A stretch of 64,000 nucleotides of DNA from positions 1,977,480 to 2,041,479 of the forward strand of contig NZ_LMCU01000001.1 of assembly GCF_001424905.1 (NCBI RefSeq), read 5' to 3'. A program made the position numbers and the translations under genes. The notes beneath the pieces are model-generated. The model was not told where the DNA came from, made no database searches, and saw only the letters and a list, made by a program, of their open reading frames with translations. How positions within the stretch are numbered: position 1 is the stretch's first letter; the number at the start of each line of letters is the position of its first letter. The DNA comes from Leifsonia sp. Root112D2. Lineage in GTDB: Bacteria > Actinomycetota > Actinomycetes > Actinomycetales > Microbacteriaceae. Positions 49,918 to 57,494 of the stretch are shown here, in pieces.

Positions 49918-51228
49918 ATGGCTCGTGATGTAACCCCTCCCCGCGGCATGCGCGACTTTCTGCCGGCCGAGAAGGCCAGGCGCGAACACGCGCTCGGCGT
50001 GATTCGGCGCAGCTTTGCGGCACACGGCTTCGACGAGATCGAGACGCCCGTCGTGGAGGACATCGCGCGACTGCATTCCGGTCTGGGTGGAGACAACGAG
50101 AAGCTCGGCTTCAGTGTGCTGCGCCGGGGACTCGACGCCGATGACCTCACGAAGGCCGCGGCGGGCGGAGACGTGCTCAGCCTCGCCGATCTCGGGCTGC
50201 GTTTCGACCTCACGGTGCCGCTCGCCCGCTTCTACGCCAGCCACCGCGCCGAGCTGCCGCCCGTCTTCCGCGCCATTCAGATCGCGCCGGTCTGGCGTGC
50301 GGAGCGGCCACAGAAGGGCCGCTACCGCCAGTTCGTGCAGTGCGACATCGACATCATCGGCGAGGCGGGCCAGCTCGCCGAGGTGGAACTCATCACGGCG
50401 ACCGCTGCGGCGCTCGAGGCGCTGGGGCTCACGAACTGCACGATCAGGGTCAACGACCGTCGTATTCTCACCGGGCTGCTCGAATACTGCGGCTTTGACG
50501 AAGCGCGCTACGGGCAGGCCCTCATCTCCATCGACAAGCTCGACAAGATCGGCGCCGACGGCGTGGTCGCCGAGCTTGCCGAGCAGGGGCCGGATGCTGC
50601 CGCCGTGCTGGGCGGCATCCTCGCGGCCCTCGAACCCCACCTCGTCGACGGCATCGCCCTCACGGCCGAGGAGATCGGCCGGGTGCTGCCTGCCGGTATC
50701 GACCCGGATGCCGTTGCGGCGCTGGAATCCCTGGCCCACGCCCTCGGCTCCCTGCCGCCCGGCGTGCGCCTCACCTTCGACCCCACCCTCGTGCGCGGCA
50801 TGGGTTACTACACGGGCACCATCTTCGAGATAGCGCATCCCTCCTCCGGCAGCTCGGTGGGCGGTGGCGGCCGCTACGACGGCATGATCGGGCGCTTTCT
50901 CGGCACCGAGGTGCCCGCCTGTGGTTTCTCGATCGGCTTCGAGCGGGTGGTGGACCTCATCGAGGCCGCCGATGGCTCGGCGAGCGACGCCGTAGTGCTG
51001 GTACACGACGCGGATGTTCCGCTCGCCGATCTGCTTGCGCTCAAGAGCGCCCTCATCGCCGGCGGCAGCCGCGTGCGCCTCGAGCGCCGCACCAAGAATC
51101 TCAAGGCGCTGCTCGATCGTTCGACGGCCGACGGCTACGGCTCGTTCGCGACCGTCACCGCGGATGCCGTGGGCGGCCTCAGCGGGCCAGACGCGGCATC
51201 CGCCCTGCAGTTTCGTTCGCTGTCGTAA
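49918..51228 (+). CDS. hisS: Histidyl-tRNA synthetase
   Basis: A 436-residue class II synthetase. Motif 1 region is PRGMRDFLPAEKARREHA, motif 2 is VWRAERPQKGRYRQFVQCDIDIIG, the His-specific stretch is TLVRGMGYYTGTIFEIA, and motif 3 GGGGRYDGMIG is intact. The C-terminal anticodon-binding domain is shorter and more divergent than in E. coli HisS but carries ASDAVVLVHDADVPLADLLALK. The ATG at 49918 fits the family. The gene interrupts the usual mazG-eno neighbourhood. Confidence 0.95.
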   Translation: MARDVTPPRGMRDFLPAEKARREHALGVIRRSFAAHGFDEIETPVVEDIARLHSGLGGDNEKLGFSVLRRGLDADDLTKAAAGGDVLSLADLGLRFDLTVPLARFYASHRAELPPVFRAIQIAPVWRAERPQKGRYRQFVQCDIDIIGEAGQLAEVELITATAAALEALGLTNCTIRVNDRRILTGLLEYCGFDEARYGQALISIDKLDKIGADGVVAELAEQGPDAAAVLGGILAALEPHLVDGIALTAEEIGRVLPAGIDPDAVAALESLAHALGSLPPGVRLTFDPTLVRGMGYYTGTIFEIAHPSSGSSVGGGGRYDGMIGRFLGTEVPACGFSIGFERVVDLIEAADGSASDAVVLVHDADVPLADLLALKSALIAGGSRVRLERRTKNLKALLDRSTADGYGSFATVTADAVGGLSGPDAASALQFRSLS

Positions 51229-51257
51229 GCGGCGAACTCGCGGCCACCCACACTCAC

Positions 51258-51263
51258 TAGACT
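51258..51263 (+). promoter_or_regulatory. -10 box of eno
   Basis: TAGACT lies 56 bases before the GTG start of eno, in a position that gives a normal leader with the ribosome site AAGGAG. A -35 box is not clear. Confidence 0.4.
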
Positions 51264-51319
51264 GGCTCGCGGATCATCCCCAAACTTCCCATCCCAAAAA
51301 ACACATCAAGGAGACAGTT

Positions 51320-52600
51320 GTGGCTGAGATCGAGGCCGTAGGCGCCCGCGAAATTCTGGATTCCCGGGGCAACCCGACCGTTGAGGTCGAGGTCGTGCTC
51401 GAGGATGGCACCGTGAGCCGGGCGGCGGTGCCCTCGGGCGCATCCACCGGTGCATTCGAGGCCTACGAGCTGCGTGACGGCGACAAGGCGCGTTACCAGG
51501 GCAAGGGCGTGCTGAAGGCCGTCAATGCCGTGCTCGACGAGCTGGGCGAGGCGATCGAGGGCTTCGAGGCCGACGACCAGCGTCTGGTCGACGCCGCCCT
51601 CATCGAGGTCGACGGCACCGAGAACAAGAGCCGCGTGGGTGCCAACGCCATTCTCGGTGTGAGTCTCGCGGTTGCCAAGGCTGCCGCCGACTCGGCCGAT
51701 CTTGCGCTGTTCCGCTACCTCGGCGGCCCGAACGCGCACACGCTGCCCGTTCCTCTCATGAACATCATCAACGGTGGCTCGCACGCCGACAACGACGTGG
51801 ACATCCAGGAGTTCATGATCGTTCCGCTCGGCGCCGAGACCTTCAGCGAGGGCCTGCGCTGGGGCGTCGAGACCTACCACGCGCTCAAGGCGCTGCTGAA
51901 GTCGAAGGGCCTCTCCACCGGCCTCGGCGACGAGGGTGGCTTCGCCCCCAACCTGCCCAGCAACCGTGCAGCTCTCGACCTGATCGTCGAGGCGATCACG
52001 AACGCGGGCTTCACGCCCGGCAAGGACATCGCCCTCGCGCTCGACGCGGCGGCCACCGAGTTCTACAAGGACGGCGCTTACCACTTCGAGGGCAAGCAGC
52101 TCACGGCCGAGGAACTGGTGGCCTACTACGGCGAGCTCGTCACCGCTTACCCGCTGGTCTCGCTCGAGGACCCGCTGGAAGAAGAGGACTGGGACGGCTA
52201 CGTGCACCTCACCAGTGAGATCGGTCACAAGGTGCAGATCGTCGGCGACGACCTGTTCGTCACGAACCCCGAGCGTCTGGCAAAGGGCCTCAAGCTCGGC
52301 GCCGCCAACTCGATCCTGGTCAAGGTGAACCAGATCGGCACCCTGACCGAGACGCTGGACGCCGTGGCCATGGCCCAGCGCGCCGGCTACACCGCGATTC
52401 TCTCGCACCGCTCCGGCGAGACCGAGGACACCACCATCGCCGACCTCGCCGTGGCGACGGATGCCGGCCAGATCAAGACCGGTGCCCCGGCCCGCAGCGA
52501 GCGCGTGGCCAAGTACAACCAGCTGCTGCGCATCGAGGAAGAGCTCGGCGAGGCAGCGGTCTACGCCGGCCGCAGCGCCTTCCCGCGTTTCAAGGGCTGA
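51320..52600 (+). CDS. eno: Enolase
   Basis: A 426-residue glycolytic enzyme converting 2-phosphoglycerate to phosphoenolpyruvate. Visible motifs are AREILDSRGNPTVEVEV, VPSGASTGAFEAYELRD, MNIINGGSHADN, GDEGGFAPNL, LALDAAATEFY, SLEDPLEEEDW, and near the end VGDDLFVTNPERL, VKVNQIGTLTETL and SHRSGETEDTTIADLAV. GTG 51320 with AAGGAG seven bases upstream fits the family N-terminus. It heads the gene set with the FtsB-like and DUF501 proteins, as in many actinobacteria. Confidence 0.98.
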   Translation: MAEIEAVGAREILDSRGNPTVEVEVVLEDGTVSRAAVPSGASTGAFEAYELRDGDKARYQGKGVLKAVNAVLDELGEAIEGFEADDQRLVDAALIEVDGTENKSRVGANAILGVSLAVAKAAADSADLALFRYLGGPNAHTLPVPLMNIINGGSHADNDVDIQEFMIVPLGAETFSEGLRWGVETYHALKALLKSKGLSTGLGDEGGFAPNLPSNRAALDLIVEAITNAGFTPGKDIALALDAAATEFYKDGAYHFEGKQLTAEELVAYYGELVTAYPLVSLEDPLEEEDWDGYVHLTSEIGHKVQIVGDDLFVTNPERLAKGLKLGAANSILVKVNQIGTLTETLDAVAMAQRAGYTAILSHRSGETEDTTIADLAVATDAGQIKTGAPARSERVAKYNQLLRIEEELGEAAVYAGRSAFPRFKG

Positions 52601-52644
52601 GGCCCGCCGCCTCGAGTCTGAACACTCGCTGAAACACCGCACGC

Positions 52645-52714
52645 CACGAGCGTGCCGAAGTGAAACGCGCCACGCGCAGATCGTAAGATCGAATCACTCC
52701 GGCACGCTCGTGCC
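52645..52714. repeat. Long-range inverted repeat spanning the ftsB-like promoter region
   Basis: CACGAGCGTGCCG (52645-52657) is complementary to CGGCACGCTCGTG (52700-52712). The right arm is also self-complementary (GGCACG/CGTGCC). A TAAGAT box (52684-52689) lies between the arms and could be the -10 of the downstream gene. The element may be an operator, a terminator for eno or both. Confidence 0.5.
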
Positions 52715-52764
52715 GTGTACGCACCAGCACAAGCGACAGCACCAGCGACCGGGAGGGGGACGCC

Positions 52765-53295
52765 ATGGCCAGAACGCGCAGGCGCACCGTGCCCGTCGCG
52801 CTCGCCGAGGCGCCGTCGGCGTCGGCGAACTGGGTGCGTGGCATCCGGTTCTCGGGCTTCTCGCTGCTCATGATGGGGCTGGTGCTGCTGGCCGTCGTGA
52901 TTCTCGCGCCGACCCTGCACCTGCTCATCGCCCAGCGGCAGGCCATCTCCGATCTGCAGGCATCCGTCGCCCACGAGCGTGACAAGGTCAGCTCCGTCAA
53001 GGCGGAGCGCGCCCGCTGGAACGACCCGAGCTACGTGCGCTCGCAGGTGCGCGACAGGCTTTACTACGTGATGCCGGGCGAGACCAGCTATCTCATCATT
53101 GACGACCGCGCCGCCTCGGCCAAGGCCGCCGAGAAGGCGCCGGTCAGCAAGAGCATCCAGACCACCAGAACGGATTGGCTGGCGACGTTGTTCAACTCCG
53201 CCATGACGGCGGGGCTGACGGATGCGACGCCGTCGCAACTCGACGCCCCTCCCGTCACCCCTTCGTCCATCCCTACGACTCCCGCGAAGAAATAA
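52765..53295 (+). CDS. FtsB/DivIC-like septum formation protein
   Basis: A 176-residue single-pass membrane protein. A basic N-terminus (ARTRRRT) leads to one hydrophobic segment (FSLLMMGLVLLAVVILAPTL), then a coiled coil outside the membrane (ISDLQASVAHERDKVSSVKA) and the family's WNDPSYVRSQVRDRLYYVMPGE motif. The last 60 residues are a Thr/Pro-rich tail. FtsB/DivIC joins FtsL and FtsQ in the divisome. Its position after eno is the usual actinobacterial place for this gene. Confidence 0.92.
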   Translation: MARTRRRTVPVALAEAPSASANWVRGIRFSGFSLLMMGLVLLAVVILAPTLHLLIAQRQAISDLQASVAHERDKVSSVKAERARWNDPSYVRSQVRDRLYYVMPGETSYLIIDDRAASAKAAEKAPVSKSIQTTRTDWLATLFNSAMTAGLTDATPSQLDAPPVTPSSIPTTPAKK

Positions 53296-53297
53296 CG

Positions 53298-53813
53298 ATG
53301 ACCACGCCCCCCTTCGACGCCATCACCGAGGCGGACATCAACACGGTCTCCGCCCAGCTGGGACGGCCCGCGCGCGACGTCGTGGGCATCGCCGCGCGCT
53401 GCGTGTGCGGCGCGCCAACGGTGGTCGCAACGGCGCCGCGCCTCGCCGACGGTACGCCGTTCCCCACGCTCTATTACCTGAGCCACCCTGCTGCGACCGC
53501 CGCGCTGTCGCACCTCGAGGCGACCCAGGTGATGAACGAGTTCTCCGAGCTTTTGGCCGATGACGAGCAGCTGCGCGATGCGTACGAGACAGCTCATCGT
53601 GCCTACCTGAGCGACCGCGAGAGCATCGCCGTCGTCGATGAGATAGCGGGGATCTCGGCCGGTGGTATGCCGGTGCGCGTGAAATGCCTGCATGCGCTTG
53701 CCGCCCATGCGCTTGCCGCCGGCCCCGGCGTGAACCCGATCGGTGACCTCGCCCTCGAGCGCGCAGACTGGTCGCCCGCGGTGTGCCAGTGCCGCACCGA
53801 CCCGGCCCCCTGA
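53298..53813 (+). CDS. DUF501 domain protein
   Basis: A 171-residue protein of unknown function matching DUF501: start AITEADINTVSAQLGRPARD, RCVCGAPTVVATAPRL with two Cys, PFPTLYYLSHP, and near the C-terminus GGMPVRVKCLHALAAHALA, ending with CQCRTDP. The six cysteines suggest a metal or redox role. It starts two bases after the FtsB-like gene, and its own stop overlaps the subtilase start (TGATG). The eno, divIC and DUF501 order is known from mycobacteria. Confidence 0.92.
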   Translation: MTTPPFDAITEADINTVSAQLGRPARDVVGIAARCVCGAPTVVATAPRLADGTPFPTLYYLSHPAATAALSHLEATQVMNEFSELLADDEQLRDAYETAHRAYLSDRESIAVVDEIAGISAGGMPVRVKCLHALAAHALAAGPGVNPIGDLALERADWSPAVCQCRTDPAP

Positions 53814-55066
53814 TGAGAACCACCAGAAGAGTTCTCGCGGGGGTCACCGCGGGCCTCGTGCTCGCACTTGCCACCGTCGTTCCCGCGCAGGCCGATCAGG
53901 TGCGCGAGCTCGAGTACTGGCTAAACGACTACGGCATCACGCAGGCCTGGCAGGCCAGCCGCGGCGCAGGCGTGAAGGTGGCGATCATCGACACCGGGGT
54001 CGACGGCAGCGTGCCCGACCTGGCCGGGGCGGTCGTCGGCGGCACGGATGTCTCCGGCGTGGGTTCGGCGAACGGCCAGAAGCCGCTCGGCAACTCCGAC
54101 GAATCGGCACACGGCACCTGGGTGGCGTCGCTGCTCGCGGGGAGGGGAACCGGCACGAATACCGGTGTCATGGGAGTGGCGCCGGCGGCATCCATTCTGA
54201 CGGTTTCCGTCGCCCTCGGAGGCGTTCCCGGTGCGCTGAATGTCGACGAGCAGATCGCCACCGGCGTGCGCTGGGCCGTCGACCACGGAGCGTCCGTCAT
54301 CAACATGTCGCTCACGCGCAACACCCTGGACTGGCCGCCGAGCTGGGACAGCGCGTTTCAATACGCCTTCGATCACGATGTGGTGATTGTGGCCGCGGCC
54401 GGCAACCGTGGTAGCGGAACGACCGAGGTCGGTGCCCCCGCGACCATTCCCGGCGTGCTCACCGTTGCCGGTGTCGACCGCAACGGCCACGCCAGTTTTG
54501 ACGCCTCCTCGCAAGGCATCACGATCGGGGTCTCGGCACCGAGTGAACAGTTGGTGGGGGCGAACCCCGGCGGCGGTTATGTGCAGTGGGAGGGAACCAG
54601 CGGAGCGGCGCCCCTTGTGGCCGGCATCGTTGCGCTGGTGCGGGCCGCGCATCCGCACATGAACGCGGCGAATGTCATCGAGCGCGTCGTGAAGACAGCG
54701 AAGGCGGTCGGTTCCGTGCCGAGCCCGATCTACGGGTACGGGCTTGTCAGTGCGAACGCGGCCGTCACCGCCACCGTTCCGACGGTGAAGGCCAACCCCA
54801 TGGGTGACCTGGCGGAGTGGATTCGCATCCACCGCCGAGCCCAGGCGACGGATGCGCCGAAGTCGCCGTCGTCAGCTCCGGCGGCGGCCCCCGTCGCCCT
54901 CGCGCCCGAGAACACGGTGAATGTCGCAAATCTGCTTGTTCCCCGTTGGGGGCTTGTGACAAGCGTGGGAATCCCCACGACGCTGCTGCTCTGTTTTCTT
55001 GCTCTCGTCGTGCTTGGTGCGCTCGCCGCGAGGCGGCATTTCAGGCGAGCCACCGGCAGGGAGTAG
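53813..55066 (+). CDS. Membrane-anchored S8 (subtilisin-like) serine protease
   Basis: A 417-residue secreted protease. A signal peptide (MRTTRRVLAGVTAGLVLALA to AQA) exports it. The catalytic triad is Asp in VAIIDTGVDG, His in SAHGTWVASLLAG and Ser in WEGTSGAAPLVAG; the oxyanion Asn is in VAAAGNRG. A linker of about 60 residues leads to a C-terminal membrane helix (GIPTTLLLCFLALVVLGALA) and a basic tail, so the domain faces outside. The layout is mycosin-like, but no type VII secretion genes are near. Its ATG overlaps the DUF501 stop. Confidence 0.93.
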   Translation: MRTTRRVLAGVTAGLVLALATVVPAQADQVRELEYWLNDYGITQAWQASRGAGVKVAIIDTGVDGSVPDLAGAVVGGTDVSGVGSANGQKPLGNSDESAHGTWVASLLAGRGTGTNTGVMGVAPAASILTVSVALGGVPGALNVDEQIATGVRWAVDHGASVINMSLTRNTLDWPPSWDSAFQYAFDHDVVIVAAAGNRGSGTTEVGAPATIPGVLTVAGVDRNGHASFDASSQGITIGVSAPSEQLVGANPGGGYVQWEGTSGAAPLVAGIVALVRAAHPHMNAANVIERVVKTAKAVGSVPSPIYGYGLVSANAAVTATVPTVKANPMGDLAEWIRIHRRAQATDAPKSPSSAPAAAPVALAPENTVNVANLLVPRWGLVTSVGIPTTLLLCFLALVVLGALAARRHFRRATGRE

Positions 55067-55105
55067 ATTGATCGCATACTTTCTTTGTCTGAGGAGACTT
55101 TCAAC

Positions 55106-56518
55106 GTGCCCAAAATCCTGATTGTCGGCGGCGGCTATGCCGGTTTCTACACCGCTTGGAAACTCGAGAAGTGGCTGCGTGCCGGTGAGGCAGAGGTCAC
55201 GGTCGTCGATCCTCGCCCGTACATGACCTACCAGCCGTTCCTTCCCGAAGTGGCGGCAGGCTCGATCGAACCGCGTCACGCCGTGGTGTCACAGCGCAGG
55301 CATCTGAAGAAGACCACGGTGCTCACCGCCAAGGTGACCAACATCGACCACGCCAGGAAGTCCGCGACCATCACGCCGCCCGTCGGCGATTCGTGGGAGT
55401 TCGAGTACGACATCGTCGTGGTCACGGCCGGTGCGGTTTCGCGCACCTTCCCGATCCCGGGTGTCGCCGACGGCGCCATCGGCCTCAAGAACATTGAAGA
55501 GGCTGTGGCCATTCGTGACACGGTGCTCACGAACTTCGACAAGGCTGCGCTGCTGCCCGCGGGCCCCGAGCGCGATCGCCTGCTCACCTTCACCGTCATC
55601 GGCGGCGGCTTTGCCGGTATCGAGATCTTCGGTGAGCTGCGCTCCTTCGCAAGCTCGTTGCTCAAGCGCTACCCGCAGCTGTCGTTCGAGGACACGCACT
55701 TCCACCTCATCGAGGCGATGGGCCGCATCATGCCCGAGGTTTCGCTGCCCACGAGCCACTGGGTCATCAAGAACCTCGCACAGCGCGGCGCCGAGATTCA
55801 CCTGGAGACACAGCTGACGAGCGCCGTTGACGGTGTCGTGCAGCTCTCCACCGGCGAAAGCTTCGAGACGGATCTCATCGTCTGGACCGCCGGCGTCATG
55901 GCCAACCCGGGCGTCGTGCGTCACACCGACCTCCCGATCGAAGAGCGTGGTCGCCTTACGGTGCGCGCCGATCTGCGTGTCGGCACCGAAGACAAGTTCA
56001 TCCCCGACGCCTGGGGTGCCGGCGATGTGTCTGCCGTTCCCGATCTCACCGGCGGTGGTGTCGGCGGGTTCTGCGTGCCGAACGCCCAGCACGCGGTGCG
56101 CCAGGGCAAGCTGCTGGCGAAGAACCTCGTGGCCTCGATGCGTGGCGAAGAGCCCCGGCAGTATTTCCACAAGAACGCGGGAGCCGTCGCGGGCATCGGT
56201 CTCGGTGTCGGCGTGTTCCAGAAGGGCAAGCTCGGCATCAAGGGCCTGCCCGCGTGGGCCATGCACCGCGGCTACCACGGCATGGCCATGCCGAGCTGGG
56301 AGCGCAAGACTCGCGTTATCGCAGGCTGGGTGCTCAACCTCTTCCTCGACCGCGACATCGTCTCGCTCGAGGCCGTCGAGAACCCGCGCGCCGCGTTCGA
56401 GGAGTTTGCCTCGCGTCCGAAGCCGCAGGTCGAGGCGGCCAAGGAACCGGCTAAGTCTTCCGCGAAGTCGGCGGCCAAGTCGGCCAAGGAGCCGGCCAAG
56501 GCGGGAATCGCCAAGTAG
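55106..56518 (+). CDS. ndh: Type II NADH:quinone oxidoreductase
   Basis: A 470-residue flavoprotein that transfers electrons from NADH to menaquinone at the membrane without proton pumping. Two dinucleotide loops are seen: FAD site ILIVGGGYAGFYTAWKLE at the N-terminus and NADH site TFTVIGGGFAGIEIFGEL. The DAWGAGDVSAVPD motif with CVPNAQHAVRQGK is the conserved flavin/quinone region. The C-terminal 60 residues form an amphipathic anchor and a Lys/Ala/Pro-rich tail (KEPAKSSAKSAAKSAKEPAK). GTG 55106 has GAGGAG upstream; an upstream TTG at 55085 is less likely. A hairpin follows the gene. Confidence 0.94.
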   Translation: MPKILIVGGGYAGFYTAWKLEKWLRAGEAEVTVVDPRPYMTYQPFLPEVAAGSIEPRHAVVSQRRHLKKTTVLTAKVTNIDHARKSATITPPVGDSWEFEYDIVVVTAGAVSRTFPIPGVADGAIGLKNIEEAVAIRDTVLTNFDKAALLPAGPERDRLLTFTVIGGGFAGIEIFGELRSFASSLLKRYPQLSFEDTHFHLIEAMGRIMPEVSLPTSHWVIKNLAQRGAEIHLETQLTSAVDGVVQLSTGESFETDLIVWTAGVMANPGVVRHTDLPIEERGRLTVRADLRVGTEDKFIPDAWGAGDVSAVPDLTGGGVGGFCVPNAQHAVRQGKLLAKNLVASMRGEEPRQYFHKNAGAVAGIGLGVGVFQKGKLGIKGLPAWAMHRGYHGMAMPSWERKTRVIAGWVLNLFLDRDIVSLEAVENPRAAFEEFASRPKPQVEAAKEPAKSSAKSAAKSAKEPAKAGIAK

Positions 56519-56536
56519 CGCGTCTTTTCGTCACGC

Positions 56537-56580
56537 GAGCCGCGTCGGAGACCGCCTGTGGGCGGCATCCGGCGCGGTTC
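56537..56580 (+). terminator. Two-tier hairpin after ndh
   Basis: GAGCCGCG (56537-56544) pairs with CGCGGTTC (56573-56580), and the inner ACCGCC pairs with GGGCGGC. There is no T tract. It separates ndh from the tRNA gene and is the likely end of the ndh transcript. Confidence 0.6.
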
Positions 56581-56624
56581 TGCGTTCGGCGGCGCCGGCT
56601 CGTCCCGTAGCATGGAGCGGCCGG

Positions 56625-56698
56625 GCCCCCATAGCCCAATTGGCAGAGGCAGGCGACTTAAAATCGCCCAAGTGTGGGTTCGAGTCCCACTGGGGGTA
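56625..56698 (+). tRNA. tRNA with anticodon TAA (Leu), short variable loop
   Basis: Acceptor arm GCCCCCA/TGGGGGT with a G-T first pair, D arm GCC/GGC, anticodon stem GGCGA/TCGCC with loop CTTAAAA (anticodon TAA), variable loop CAAGT of only five bases, T stem GTGGG/CCCAC with loop TTCGAGT, discriminator A. CCA is not encoded. TAA would read the leucine codon UUA, but leucine tRNAs normally have a long variable arm. A TAGCAT box lies 11 bases upstream. Confidence 0.85.
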
Positions 56699-56825
56699 CT
56701 CGAGGGTACGCCGCAGTTTCTCCGCGGCCGTAGTGATCGCGTTCTTCCCTGCGTTCGGAACAGAACTCGGCGGCGGCGGGCGATAGATCCTTCGTTAACG
56801 TATCGCCGGAACGGCGGGGATGTCG

Positions 56826-57494
56826 TCAGCGACGCGGTCGGTAGCTGTTGGTGGGGCGACCGGTCGAGCCGTACTCCAGGTGCAGCTCCACCAGGCCGCG
56901 GCGCTCCAGTTCGGTGAGGTAGCGTTGCGCCGTCGGCCTACTCATTCCCAGGGAATCTGCGACCGCCGCTGCCCCGATCGGCGCAGCTGCGTCTCGCACG
57001 ACGATGAACACCTTGTGCATCGATGGGGGCAGCCGGTGGCGGAGCCCGTTGGAATTCGTTGCCCGCTGCAGTCCGTAGAGTTCATCGACGGATTCCTGGT
57101 CGGCCGAGCCCCCGATCGCGGTCTGATCGTGCCAGCTGCGGTACGCCGTCAGCTCGCGCGCGAACCGTTCGAAGCCGAATGGCTTCACGAGGTAATAGAA
57201 CGCGCCGCCACGCATGGCTGCGCGAACCGTGGCGAGATCGCGCGCGGCCGTGATCACGATGCAGTCGGGTGCGTCATCGAGGGAGTGCAATGAGCGCAGC
57301 AGCGAAAGCCCGCTCTCGTCGGGCAGGTAGATATCGAGCAGCAGCAGGTCCGGCTTGAGCTCGGCGATCGAATCCCTTGCCTGTGCCGCCGTGTAGGCCT
57401 CGCCGACGCAGGTGAACCCAGAAACGCGGGAGAGTCGCTCCGCATGAATATGTGCGACGCGGAAGTCGTCATCGATGACGAGGGTGCGGATCAC
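56826..57494 (-). CDS. Response regulator, CitB/DcuR-like
   Basis: A 222-residue two-component regulator. The receiver domain has acidic residues in TLVIDDDFRVAHIHAERL, the phosphorylation Asp in PDLLLLDIYLPDESGL and the Lys in YLVKPFGFERF. The output domain contains a helix-turn-helix with IGAAAVADSLGMSRPTAQRYL, as in the CitB/DcuR family that answers to C4-dicarboxylates and citrate. Its ATG overlaps the kinase stop (ATGA), so both are made together. The NitT/TauT importer upstream is a possible target. Confidence 0.93.
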   Translation of the reverse strand: MIRTLVIDDDFRVAHIHAERLSRVSGFTCVGEAYTAAQARDSIAELKPDLLLLDIYLPDESGLSLLRSLHSLDDAPDCIVITAARDLATVRAAMRGGAFYYLVKPFGFERFARELTAYRSWHDQTAIGGSADQESVDELYGLQRATNSNGLRHRLPPSMHKVFIVVRDAAAPIGAAAVADSLGMSRPTAQRYLTELERRGLVELHLEYGSTGRPTNSYRPRR

